Source: Gammaproteobacteria bacterium
GTDB lineage: Bacteria; Pseudomonadota; Gammaproteobacteria; Steroidobacterales; Steroidobacteraceae
Length of the DNA: 7,522 nt
NCBI GenBank assembly: GCA_019242385.1
Contig: JAFAVO010000039.1
Coordinates: 1-7,522 of the forward strand
Direction of reading: 5' to 3'
Part shown: piece by piece, positions 1 to 6,119 of the stretch
Position numbering within the stretch: the stretch's first letter is position 1
Layout: every line of letters begins with the position of its first letter
The notes under the pieces: generated by a model
Database searches by the model: none
Told to the model about the DNA's origin: nothing
What the model saw: the letters and a program-made list of their open reading frames with translations, nothing else
Program-made: the position numbers and the translations under genes

Positions 1-543
1 CACCGCGCGATCCGCGATCAACAGCTTGTTGTGCATGCGAAAGTCGAGTCGGCGGTGGCTGAACAGATACTCGGTACCGCGCAGGAAGCTGTTGTGGCCG
101 CGATAACGCCAGGGGTTGAAGACGCGGATCTCCACGTTCTGCTCTCCGGCGAGCCCGAACAGCTGCTCATCGCCGCGGATGGTCTCGCCGTCATCGACCA
201 GGATGCGCACGCGCACGCCGCGGGCGGCCGCGCGCAGCAGCGCCTCGGTGACCAGCTTGCCCGACTCGTCTCCGTGGAAAATGTAGTACTGCAGATCGAG
301 CGAGCTGTGCGCGGCGTCGATGAGCTCGAGACGCAGCAGCAAGCCATCGATACCGAGCGAATACAGCCGGAAGGCCGATTCGGCCTTGGCATCGGCGGGG
401 GGGGCACCGCGCTGCAGTTGCAGCAACTCGGGATTCGGCGCGGCCGATGCCAGCGGCGAAGGCTGCCGCGGATAGTCGCGACCGGGGAGTGTCGTGCACC
501 CGCAGAGCAGCAGGGCGCACCCAAGAGCGAGCAGACGTGGCAT
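1..543 (-). CDS. Phospholipase D-family lipoprotein (ClsC-like), C-terminal part beyond the window
   Basis: The 181 visible codons of a minus-strand gene run off the left edge with no stop. The N-terminus is a short lipoprotein signal: hydrophobic LLALGCALLL, then the lipobox-like L-C-G-C (acylated Cys16) and TTLPG, so the protein is probably anchored in the envelope. Next come features typical of ClsC-type phospholipase D proteins: SLGIDGLLLRLELIDAA (about residues 101-117), LDLQYYIFHGDESGKL, and RGVRVRILVDDGET. The last visible residues hold the first HKD motif, HNKLLIAD (His171, Lys173, Asp178). Such enzymes transfer or hydrolyse phosphatidyl groups through a phosphohistidine; ClsC makes cardiolipin from two phospholipids. 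The second HKD motif must lie outside the window, so activity cannot be judged. The start ATG is chosen because it begins the signal peptide directly; its ribosome-binding site is weak. It lies 54 bp downstream of the CBS gene and may share its transcript. A related PLD hydrolase rather than a true cardiolipin synthase is possible. Confidence 0.9.
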   Translation of the reverse strand, partial: MPRLLALGCALLLCGCTTLPGRDYPRQPSPLASAAPNPELLQLQRGAPPADAKAESAFRLYSLGIDGLLLRLELIDAAHSSLDLQYYIFHGDESGKLVTEALLRAAARGVRVRILVDDGETIRGDEQLFGLAGEQNVEIRVFNPWRYRGHNSFLRGTEYLFSHRRLDFRMHNKLLIADRAV

Positions 544-568
544 CCGTGCCGAGTCGAGTTGTTACGTG

Positions 569-586
569 AGCTGTGACTGTAGCTGT
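569..586. repeat. Three tandem hexamers between the CBS and PLD genes
   Basis: The plus strand reads AGCTGT-GACTGT-AGCTGT in the 54-bp gap between the two minus-strand genes. The outer copies are identical and the middle one differs at two positions. The array lies about 25 bp upstream of the PLD start codon, where a small regulator could bind, but three short imperfect units can arise by chance and no function is shown. No terminator hairpin is visible in this gap. Confidence 0.3.
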
Positions 587-597
587 TATTGAGTGAA

Positions 598-1026
598 TCA
601 GCTATGAATGTAACTCTCGAGCTGCTGGATCTGCTGTTGCTGGTCGGCAATGACCGCCTTCACCAGATCGCCGATCGACACCATGCCGACAACCCGTCGG
701 CCTTCGACGACAGGCAGATGCCGCACACGGTGGTCGGTCATGAGCTGCATGCATTTTTCCACCGTGGCCTCTGGCTGCACCGTGAGCACCGGTGTGCTCA
801 TGATGTCGCGTACCGGAGTGTCGGCCGAGGAGCGGCCCTTGAGGATGACCTTGCGGGCGTAGTCGCGCTCGGAGACGATGCCGGTGAGCTCATCGCCCTG
901 CATGACGAGCAGCGCGCCGACGTGACGCTCCGCCATCATGCGGATGGCCTCGAGCACCGCTGCAGCGGGCGAGACCGAGAAGACCTCGCGACCCTTACGA
1001 TCGAGCAACTGGCGTACGTTCATCAT
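598..1026 (-). CDS. Tandem CBS-domain protein
   Basis: A 142-residue protein made almost entirely of two CBS domains, roughly residues 7-62 and 73-127. Each has the usual ending: GIVSERDYARKV in the first and GMVSIGDLVKAV in the second, where the Ser/Glu-x-x-Asp region commonly contacts the ribose of adenine nucleotides. A CBS pair normally folds into a Bateman module that senses AMP, ATP, NAD or SAM. There is no attached catalytic, channel or DNA-binding domain, no signal peptide and no membrane segment, so this is a soluble stand-alone nucleotide sensor with an unknown target. A short Gln-rich tail (QQQQIQQLESYIHS) ends the protein and may form a helix. Two adjacent ATGs are possible; a GAGGT at 1035-1039 sits 8 nt before the outer one, which is therefore chosen. 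The gene follows the SIMPL gene by about 45 bp on the same strand. Confidence 0.93.
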   Translation of the reverse strand: MMNVRQLLDRKGREVFSVSPAAAVLEAIRMMAERHVGALLVMQGDELTGIVSERDYARKVILKGRSSADTPVRDIMSTPVLTVQPEATVEKCMQLMTDHRVRHLPVVEGRRVVGMVSIGDLVKAVIADQQQQIQQLESYIHS

Positions 1027-1034
1027 CGCCGATG

Positions 1035-1039
1035 ACCTC
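1035..1039 (-). promoter_or_regulatory. Ribosome-binding site of the CBS gene
   Basis: The minus strand reads GAGGT 8 nt upstream of the ATG at 1026, close to ideal spacing. It favours the first of the two adjacent ATG codons as the start. It is the clearest Shine-Dalgarno site in the window. Confidence 0.6.
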
Positions 1040-1071
1040 GCATCGTTGATGCCCCCGCAGCCGAGCTTAGC

Positions 1072-1821
1072 CTAGCGCGCCGCGGCTCCCACTTCCACGC
1101 TGAGCGTGACGTCGGCAGTAATGTCGAGCGTCCCCGCTTCCACCGGTGTCGGCGCCGCCTCCGCGCTCGCGGCGCGCGCCGCGCCGTTGAAGGCGCGCAC
1201 CGGCATGATGCGCGGTGTGTTTTCCTCGACGGTGAGCACCCGCAGCACCTTCAAGCCGAGCGCGGCGGCGAGCACGTCGACCTCAGCACGCGCGCGCAAA
1301 GCGGCCTCGCGCAGGGCCTGGGCACGCACCGCGTCCTGGTCGCGCAGGGTGAACTGGATGCCCTGGATGCGATTGGCTCCGGCCTGCGTCGCCGCATCGA
1401 TGACGGGACCCATCCGGGTGAGGTCATCGAGGGTGACCTCCAGGACGTTGAGTGCCGTGTAGCCCTCGATGGTCGGCTCGCCTTCCTTGGGATGGTAGCG
1501 ATAGTTGGGAGTGAGCGAGTAGCTGATGGTCTTGAAGGCACCCGTGGGTCCTGCAGCCTTGCGCACCGCAGCGAGCACGCGGTCCACCTCGCGTGCATTC
1601 TGCGCTGCCGCATCCTGCGACTGCGCGGCACGGGTCGTGACGCCGATATCGATCTGCACGCGATCCGGCTTGGCGGTGACACGGGCATCGCCGGTGACGC
1701 GAATCGACGACAGCGGCGGCTGCGCAGCCTGCTGCGCGGGTGTGCCGGTCGCCGCGCAGCAGGCGAGCACGGTCAGGAGCGAGCAAGCCAGTTGTTGCGA
1801 GCGGCCGGAACGCATTCGCAT
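1072..1821 (-). CDS. SIMPL-domain (DUF541, YggE-like) exported protein
   Basis: The mature part is a SIMPL/DUF541 domain: SIRVTGDARVTAKPDRVQI opens it, as in E. coli YggE and Brucella BP26, and the C-terminus closes with the usual beta strand LDITADVTLSVEV. Near the middle, KTISYSLTPNYRY followed by IEGYTALNVLEV matches the family pattern. YggE is linked to oxidative-stress tolerance and BP26 forms periplasmic ring-like oligomers; the biochemical role is unsettled. I start at the ATG at 1821 (249 residues) because it directly begins a signal peptide: MRMRSGRSQQ, a hydrophobic stretch LACSLLTVLACCAA, then TGTPA-QQ as a likely signal peptidase I site. VLAC within it could instead be a weak lipobox. 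Another ATG 30 nt upstream (1851) would add ten polar residues; neither has a good ribosome-binding site. It is first of a possible run with the CBS and PLD genes, divergent from the CheD-like gene. Two cysteines in the signal region are the only oddity. Confidence 0.92.
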   Translation of the reverse strand: MRMRSGRSQQLACSLLTVLACCAATGTPAQQAAQPPLSSIRVTGDARVTAKPDRVQIDIGVTTRAAQSQDAAAQNAREVDRVLAAVRKAAGPTGAFKTISYSLTPNYRYHPKEGEPTIEGYTALNVLEVTLDDLTRMGPVIDAATQAGANRIQGIQFTLRDQDAVRAQALREAALRARAEVDVLAAALGLKVLRVLTVEENTPRIMPVRAFNGAARAASAEAAPTPVEAGTLDITADVTLSVEVGAAAR

Positions 1822-1891
1822 ATTGTAAGCATGCGGCGTGCGGCAGTTCATAGTTTGGCCAGCGGACCGCGCGGCTGGCAGCGGCAGGCAG

Positions 1892-1898
1892 GTATACA
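1892..1898. promoter_or_regulatory. Putative divergent -10 elements around a GTATAC palindrome
   Basis: The 54-base gap between the divergent SIMPL and CheD-like genes contains GTATAC. On the plus strand TATACA (1893-1898) resembles a -10 box. On the minus strand TATACC (1897-1892) does too, about 40 nt before the upstream ATG of the SIMPL gene. No convincing -35 box is seen for either direction. On the plus strand a start about 7 nt after the box would fall on or next to the ATG at 1906, implying a leaderless or nearly leaderless mRNA. This is inferred from motif and spacing only. Confidence 0.3.
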
Positions 1899-1905
1899 GT
1901 CATGC

Positions 1906-2361
1906 ATGGAGAGTGCGGAAACTCACGTCGCGGCGGACCGGTTCGAGATCTCCTCGGGCAGGGGGCTGCTCGTCACCGAGCTGTCCTCGGCCATCGCCAT
2001 CTGCCTGTACGATGCCAGTGAGGAGGCGGGTGCGCTGCTGCACCTGCGCTGCATCGTGAAGAGCTCGAAGCCCGCCGACGTCACCGATACGACACTCGCC
2101 ACCGAGCTGCTGCTGCTCGATCGCTGCCTGCAGTCGCTGCGCGAGACCGCTCCGGCCGCACGCGATCTGCAGGCGCGCATCGTGGCGCACCTGACCGAGG
2201 CTCCCCAGGCACGGCCGGTTTACGACAGCGTGATCTCGCTGGTGAAGCGCTTTCTCGAGGACCAGCAGGTGACGCTGCTGCCGGAGGATGTCGCTACCGG
2301 CCAGCCGCGCCGACTGCGTTTCCGCCCGCACATGGGCTGGGTGCACACGCAGCAGTCCTGA
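1906..2361 (+). CDS. CheD-like protein lacking the catalytic cysteine (probable pseudoenzyme)
   Basis: A 151-residue soluble protein that follows the CheD fold from end to end. LLVTELSSAIAICLYD (21-36) corresponds to the CheD nucleophile segment (VTLGLGSCVAVC in my recollection of the Thermotoga protein), and GALLHL (42-47) to its GAMAHV. Alanine 29 stands where CheD has the nucleophilic cysteine, while His46 keeps the 17-residue spacing seen between Cys27 and His44 of Thermotoga CheD. LQARIVAHL (88-96) replaces the usual AKIxGGA loop, losing both glycines. The C-terminus, LLPEDVATGQPRRLRFRP then GWV, matches the CheD ending ('LAEDTGGNxxRxV...TGxxxV'). CheD deamidates receptor glutamines and binds CheC; with no nucleophile this protein should not deamidate. 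Cys33 aligns with a common non-catalytic CheD cysteine. Start: the only in-frame ATG before the conserved region; no ordinary ribosome-binding site precedes it (an AGG lies 13 nt upstream). The downstream HExxH gene begins 5 bp after the stop. No chemotaxis genes are visible. Confidence 0.8.
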   Translation: MESAETHVAADRFEISSGRGLLVTELSSAIAICLYDASEEAGALLHLRCIVKSSKPADVTDTTLATELLLLDRCLQSLRETAPAARDLQARIVAHLTEAPQARPVYDSVISLVKRFLEDQQVTLLPEDVATGQPRRLRFRPHMGWVHTQQS

Positions 2362-2366
2362 GTGTC

Positions 2367-2765
2367 ATGCGCGCCGGACGCGAAGCCGCGGTCCCGGAGG
2401 CAGTCAGGGCCGCCCTCGAGCGGCTGCTCGGCGAGCGGGTCGGACACGTCAAGGTGATCGAGCACTCCTGGTTCGCGCGGCTGCACGGGGCACACGCCAC
2501 CACGCGGCTCGAGCGCATCTACCTGCGCGGCAGCGCGGCCGAGTTCTTCAGCAATCCCTGGCTCATGCTGCACGAGTATTGCCACGTGCTGCGCCAGTGG
2601 CAGACGGGCTCCCTCACGGTGCGCGCTTATCTGCTCGAATGCCTGCGGCACGGCTACTGGCAGAACCGCTTCGAGGTCGAGGCCCGCGCCTTCGCGGACC
2701 AGAATGCACCGCAGCTGCACACGCTGCTGAGCCAGTCTCAGCCGAGCAGCGCCTCGCGGCGGTAG
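2367..2765 (+). CDS. Small HExxH zinc metallopeptidase-like protein
   Basis: A 132-residue protein centred on LMLHEYCHVLRQW, an HExxH zinc site (His69, Glu70, His73) in a hydrophobic helix. About 30 residues on, NRFEVEARAFAD (100-111) supplies a glutamate (Glu103 or Glu105) placed as the third ligand of minimal gluzincins. The strand-like LERIYLRG before the motif and the general layout resemble the compact DUF4157-type zincin domains, though I cannot assign a named family with certainty. There is no signal peptide, membrane segment or extra domain, so it probably acts in the cytoplasm; substrate unknown. The start ATG lies 5 bp after the CheD-like stop with no clear ribosome-binding site, which suggests translational coupling. 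Its last 28 bases overlap the convergent permease gene, so the polar tail (SQSQPSSASRR) is coded antisense to the permease C-terminus. A non-proteolytic metal-binding role is possible. Confidence 0.82.
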   Translation: MRAGREAAVPEAVRAALERLLGERVGHVKVIEHSWFARLHGAHATTRLERIYLRGSAAEFFSNPWLMLHEYCHVLRQWQTGSLTVRAYLLECLRHGYWQNRFEVEARAFADQNAPQLHTLLSQSQPSSASRR

Positions 2766-3916
2766 AGGCCCCCGGCGAGCGCGATCAGCAGCGCGGCGAG
2801 CGCGAGTGTCACCCCCACCGAGAGCGCGACCCAGCTCGGCGGCAGAGTTTCCGCCCGCAGCAGACTGGTGATGAGGAAATGCTGGCTGAGCGAGGGCACC
2901 GCCATCAGCGCGAGCTTCGGCCGCAGCCCCATGAGTCCCGCGAAAGCGAGCGGCAGCGTCGGCACGAGCAGCATGAGCGCCAGATAGGTCTGCGCCTCGC
3001 GATAGCTGCGGGTGTAGGCCGCCACCACCGTCATGAGCGCTGCCCCGAGCGGCGCGAGCGGCAGGCTGAGGAGAATCACCTGCAGCGCCACCCGCGGCCC
3101 GAAGTTGACGCTCATGCCGAAGCGCTCGAGTCCCATGTAGCGCAGCAGGATCGCGAACGCCGTCACCGTCAGGGTGAGCGAGAGCAGCATGTAGGCGCAG
3201 GTCGCGAGGATCTTGCCGTAGATCAGCTGCTCGCGCGGCACCGGCACGGTGAGCAGCGGCTCGAGCGAGCCGCGCTCGCGCTCGCCGGCGGTCGCGTCGA
3301 TGGCCAGATACATGCCGCCCATCAGCATGGTGAGCAGCACGAGGTAGCTGAGCGTGCCGAGAATGAGCACGGAGCGGGCCGCGGGCGTCGACACGTCGAT
3401 GTCCTGCACCGCGATCGGTGCCACGAGGAGTGGATCGACGCCGCGCGCCGCCAGCCGCAGCCGGCCGAGAAGCGCGCCGTACTCGCCGATCAGGCCGCGG
3501 ATGCGCATGCTCTCACCCGAGCCGGCGAGATCGGAGGCGTCGGCGTAGAGCTCGAGCGCCGCGGGCAGTCCCGCGGCGAGGCGGCTGCCGAAGTCGGCAT
3601 CGACGGCGAGCACCTGCTGGCGGTGGCCGGCGCGTACCTCCTGACGGGCTGTCGCTTCGTCGTAATCGACGGGGGTCACCGTCACGCCGTGGTCACGCAG
3701 GAAGGCGAGCAGGTTGGGCGCGCGCTCGCCGTGAGCGACGGCGAGCTCGAGCGGGCGGTCGTGCTCGCCGATCCCGCGCTCGAGACGCAGCGTCAGCCCG
3801 CCGGCGAGCAGCAGCGGACCGAGCAGCGGCCCCAGGATCAACGCCGAGATCAGCGTGCGGCGCTCGCGCAGGTTCTCGCGAAACTCCTTGAGGAACACCG
3901 TGAAGACCGCGCGCAT
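2738..3916 (-). CDS. ABC-2 type permease, NatB-like
   Basis: A 392-residue integral membrane protein with the NatB/COG1668 layout: a cytoplasmic start FLKEFRENLRERR, one membrane segment (about 21-41), a large extracytoplasmic domain (about 45-180), then a cluster of five or six membrane segments (about 183-205, 235-258, 275-299, 311-330, 362-385). Between the second and third segments sits AGERERGSLEPLLTVPVPRE (210-229), the hallmark cytoplasmic coupling helix of this family. In Bacillus, NatAB exports sodium; most relatives have unknown substrates, so only 'exporter' is safe here. The single permease would pair as a homodimer with the ATPase encoded 5 bp upstream. The start ATG is preceded by no Shine-Dalgarno sequence, suggesting coupled translation from the ATPase gene. 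The 3' end overlaps the convergent metallopeptidase gene by 28 bp. Confidence 0.92.
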   Translation of the reverse strand: MRAVFTVFLKEFRENLRERRTLISALILGPLLGPLLLAGGLTLRLERGIGEHDRPLELAVAHGERAPNLLAFLRDHGVTVTPVDYDEATARQEVRAGHRQQVLAVDADFGSRLAAGLPAALELYADASDLAGSGESMRIRGLIGEYGALLGRLRLAARGVDPLLVAPIAVQDIDVSTPAARSVLILGTLSYLVLLTMLMGGMYLAIDATAGERERGSLEPLLTVPVPREQLIYGKILATCAYMLLSLTLTVTAFAILLRYMGLERFGMSVNFGPRVALQVILLSLPLAPLGAALMTVVAAYTRSYREAQTYLALMLLVPTLPLAFAGLMGLRPKLALMAVPSLSQHFLITSLLRAETLPPSWVALSVGVTLALAALLIALAGGLYRREALLG

Positions 3917-3921
3917 GGGCG

Positions 3922-4647
3922 CTACTGCGCGGCGCGGGCGACGAGGCGCACGAAGGCCTCCTCGAGAGTCGCGGCGGCGGCGCGCGTGCGGATTTCCTCG
4001 GGTGCGCCCTGCTCGAGCACCGTGCCATGGGCGATCACCACGACCTCATCGCACAGCGCGCTCACCTCCTGCATCACGTGGCTGGAGAAGAGCACGCAGT
4101 GCCCGGCGTCGCGCAACTGTAGCAACACGCGCCGCAGCGCGCGCACCGCCATGACATCGAGCCCGTTGGTCGGCTCATCGAGCACCAGGTTGCGCGGCCG
4201 ATGGATGAGCGCCCGCGCCAGCGCGGTGCGCAGCCGCTCGCCCTGCGAGAACCCGCGAGCCGGCCGGTCGGCGAACTCCTCCATCTCGAGCAGCTTGATG
4301 AGCTCGGCGGCCCGGGCCCGTCGGGCCGCGCGCGCGAGCCCCTGCAGCGCGCCGAAGTAGAGGATGTTCTCGCGCGCGCTCAAATTCGGATAAACGCCCG
4401 CGCCGTGCGGCAGGACGCCGAGGCATGCGCGCGCGGCGAGCGGCGCGTGCACGGCGCTGTGCCCGTCGATGAGCGCATCGCCACGGTCGGGAACCAGCAC
4501 GGTGTAGAGCATGCGCAGGGTGGTCGACTTGCCTGCGCCGTTGGGACCCAGGAGTCCGGTGATGCGGCCATCGGCGGCGCGCAGGCTCACCTCGCGCACC
4601 GCAGTCACCGCGCCGAAGCGCTTCGCGAGCCGCTGCGCCTCGATCAC
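3922..4647 (-). CDS. ABC transporter ATP-binding protein, NatA-like
   Basis: A 241-residue nucleotide-binding subunit with all main ABC motifs: Walker A GPNGAGKST (34-42), signature FSQGE (133-137, in place of LSGGQ, as often in NatA relatives), Walker B LVLDEP (154-159), D-loop NGLD (161-164) and switch His190 (SSH). The Q-loop position in GVLPHGAGVYPNLSAREN is histidine (His81) rather than glutamine; this loop varies among NatA-type ATPases, so activity need not be lost. It would power the permease encoded just downstream. The gene begins with GTG, and GTGA forms an overlap with the TGA stop of the preceding hydrolase gene (4644-4647). That overlap, with no ribosome-binding site, argues for translational coupling and fixes the start. 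The residues after the first Met (IEAQRLAKRFG) are the usual start of the domain, so nothing is missing. Confidence 0.94.
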   Translation of the reverse strand: MIEAQRLAKRFGAVTAVREVSLRAADGRITGLLGPNGAGKSTTLRMLYTVLVPDRGDALIDGHSAVHAPLAARACLGVLPHGAGVYPNLSARENILYFGALQGLARAARRARAAELIKLLEMEEFADRPARGFSQGERLRTALARALIHRPRNLVLDEPTNGLDVMAVRALRRVLLQLRDAGHCVLFSSHVMQEVSALCDEVVVIAHGTVLEQGAPEEIRTRAAAATLEEAFVRLVARAAQ

Positions 4648-6119
4648 GGCGGTGGACCGTTGCGTGAGGTGAAGAAGGCGAGCGGGCGCACCGCGCGCAC
4701 GCAGCTGGCGTCGAGCGACTCGACGGCACCGCTCCCGAGGAACTGCGCCATGATCCGATCGACGCAGGGCGCGGTGAGCTGGCCGTGGCCGAAGCCCTCC
4801 AGGACCAGATCGAGGTGGTGCGTGAAGGCCCCGGCGACCGCGTGCGCGTAAGCGGGCGGGGTGGCCGGATCCTCGCTCCCCGAGAGCAGCAGTGCCGGCA
4901 CCTCGCTGTGCAACGGCGCGCGCAGGTCAACATCCACCGCTCCACGCGGCCAGACCCGGCAAACGGCCTCGAGGCCATCGAGCTGCCGGGTGCCGAGGTA
5001 GGTGCTTGCGAGCCGTGCCCGGTCGATCGCCTGGTCCGCAAAGAGCGGCACATCCTCGGCACAGACCACGCTGTTGTGCATGCCGGTGGCGATGCTCTGG
5101 GCATACGCGCGCTCGACCATGAGGTACTGCGAGGCGAGCGGTGCGTAGTCCTCCTGTGCCGATGCGGCGTGCAGCAGCAGCGGCAGGAGCGCTGCGTACT
5201 CGCTGGTGTAGCTGAGCAGGCGCAGCACGCTCGCCAGATGGGCGGCACCGAACTCGAAGGACCGGTCCTCGCCCGTCAACGGGTCGTGGGCGCTGATGGG
5301 CACGGTGCTCAGGCGCAATGCCGCGCGCACCGCCTGGTAATCGCCGTGCGGATCGCCGAAGCGGTCGCGGCAGGCGGCATCGGCCGCGCAGCGCCGCAGG
5401 ATGCCACCGAGCGCCGCCTCCGCATCGATCGCGGTGGCGGCCCCCATCGGCTGATCGATCGGTACCACGCCATCGAGGACCACGCTGCGCGTGCGCGCCG
5501 GAAAGCGCCGCAGATACTGCAGCGCGACTCGCGTGCCGTAGGAGGAGGCGTAGAGATTGATGCGCTCGAGACCGAGCGCGGCACGCGCCCGCTCGAGATC
5601 CTGCACGGCGGCGCTGGTGGTGTACCAGGCCACATCGGCCCGTGCGCTGAGCGAGGCGAGGCAGGAGCGGGCCGCCGCGGCGATCTCCTTGGGGCTCGGA
5701 GGTCCGGTGAGCTCTTCGGGCTCCGGGCACTCGAGGGGGTTCGAGCCGCCGGTCCCCCGCTGGTCGATGAGCACGATGTCGCGATCGCGCTGAATGCGCG
5801 CAAAGGCGGGCGCGACCGAGGCATAGAACCCAATGGCCGCAGCGCCCGGACCTCCCGCCAGGACGATGAGCGGGTCCGGCTGCTTGCGGCGGCTGATCGC
5901 CGCCACGCGGGCGATGCGCAAACCGATCTGGCGCCCCTCGGGGGCTGCCGGGTTCTCGGGCACCTGGAGCACGCCGCACTCGGCCGCAAGCACCGACAGG
6001 CGCAGCGGGTGCTCGATCTGACAGGGCGTGAGCGTAAGAGCCGCTGCCGCGAGCGCCGACCGTGCGGCCGCGGCGGCGAGCAGGGTGCCGAGCGCGACGA
6101 CCCTACAGGCCGGTGGCAT
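4644..6119 (-). CDS. Exported alpha/beta hydrolase, S33/TAP-like peptidase family
   Basis: A 491-residue secreted serine hydrolase of the tripeptidyl-aminopeptidase/SlpD type. The oxyanion loop is LAGGPG (87-92; family HGGPG), followed by DIVLIDQRGTGGSNPL (114-129), which is diagnostic. The triad is Ser193 in ASSYGTR (nucleophile elbow, usually G-x-S-x-G), Asp417 in SGSEDPATPP and His445 in EGFGHG. CAED (353-356), near the centre, is the family's recurring CxED element, and a TAP-like C-terminal region follows it. Ten cysteines suit an oxidised, extracytoplasmic protein. I start at the ATG at 6119 because it gives a signal peptide (MPPACR, then VVALGTLLAAAAARSALAAAA); an ATG at 6203 would add 28 non-signal residues and reach the mnmG promoter region. 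These enzymes release N-terminal residues or short peptides, or act as esterases; the substrate is unknown. The stop overlaps the ATPase start, so the hydrolase and exporter are made together. Confidence 0.9.
   Translation of the reverse strand: MPPACRVVALGTLLAAAAARSALAAAALTLTPCQIEHPLRLSVLAAECGVLQVPENPAAPEGRQIGLRIARVAAISRRKQPDPLIVLAGGPGAAAIGFYASVAPAFARIQRDRDIVLIDQRGTGGSNPLECPEPEELTGPPSPKEIAAAARSCLASLSARADVAWYTTSAAVQDLERARAALGLERINLYASSYGTRVALQYLRRFPARTRSVVLDGVVPIDQPMGAATAIDAEAALGGILRRCAADAACRDRFGDPHGDYQAVRAALRLSTVPISAHDPLTGEDRSFEFGAAHLASVLRLLSYTSEYAALLPLLLHAASAQEDYAPLASQYLMVERAYAQSIATGMHNSVVCAEDVPLFADQAIDRARLASTYLGTRQLDGLEAVCRVWPRGAVDVDLRAPLHSEVPALLLSGSEDPATPPAYAHAVAGAFTHHLDLVLEGFGHGQLTAPCVDRIMAQFLGSGAVESLDASCVRAVRPLAFFTSRNGPPP

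Noticed and set aside
31..576. A 181-codon plus-strand open frame and a 210-codon minus-strand frame at the left edge
   Set aside because: Both are shadows of the phospholipase D gene, whose true frame (minus strand from 543) shows a lipobox and an HKD motif.
1061..1085. A short symmetry (GCTTAGCCTAGC) between the SIMPL and CBS genes as a terminator
   Set aside because: The stem would be only a few base pairs, with no U-tract following, so it does not look like an intrinsic terminator.
1492..1905. An upstream extension of the CheD-like gene to an earlier ATG
   Set aside because: The extra 138 codons run antisense to the SIMPL gene and have no CheD similarity. The ATG at 1906 starts a protein of normal CheD length.
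2288..4360. A 690-codon open frame on the plus strand opposite the ABC permease and ATPase genes
   Set aside because: It runs in exact antisense register to the permease codons, where high-GC coding rarely yields stops. Its translation is low-complexity Arg/Glu/His-rich and matches nothing, whereas the minus-strand frames give clear ABC transporter motifs.
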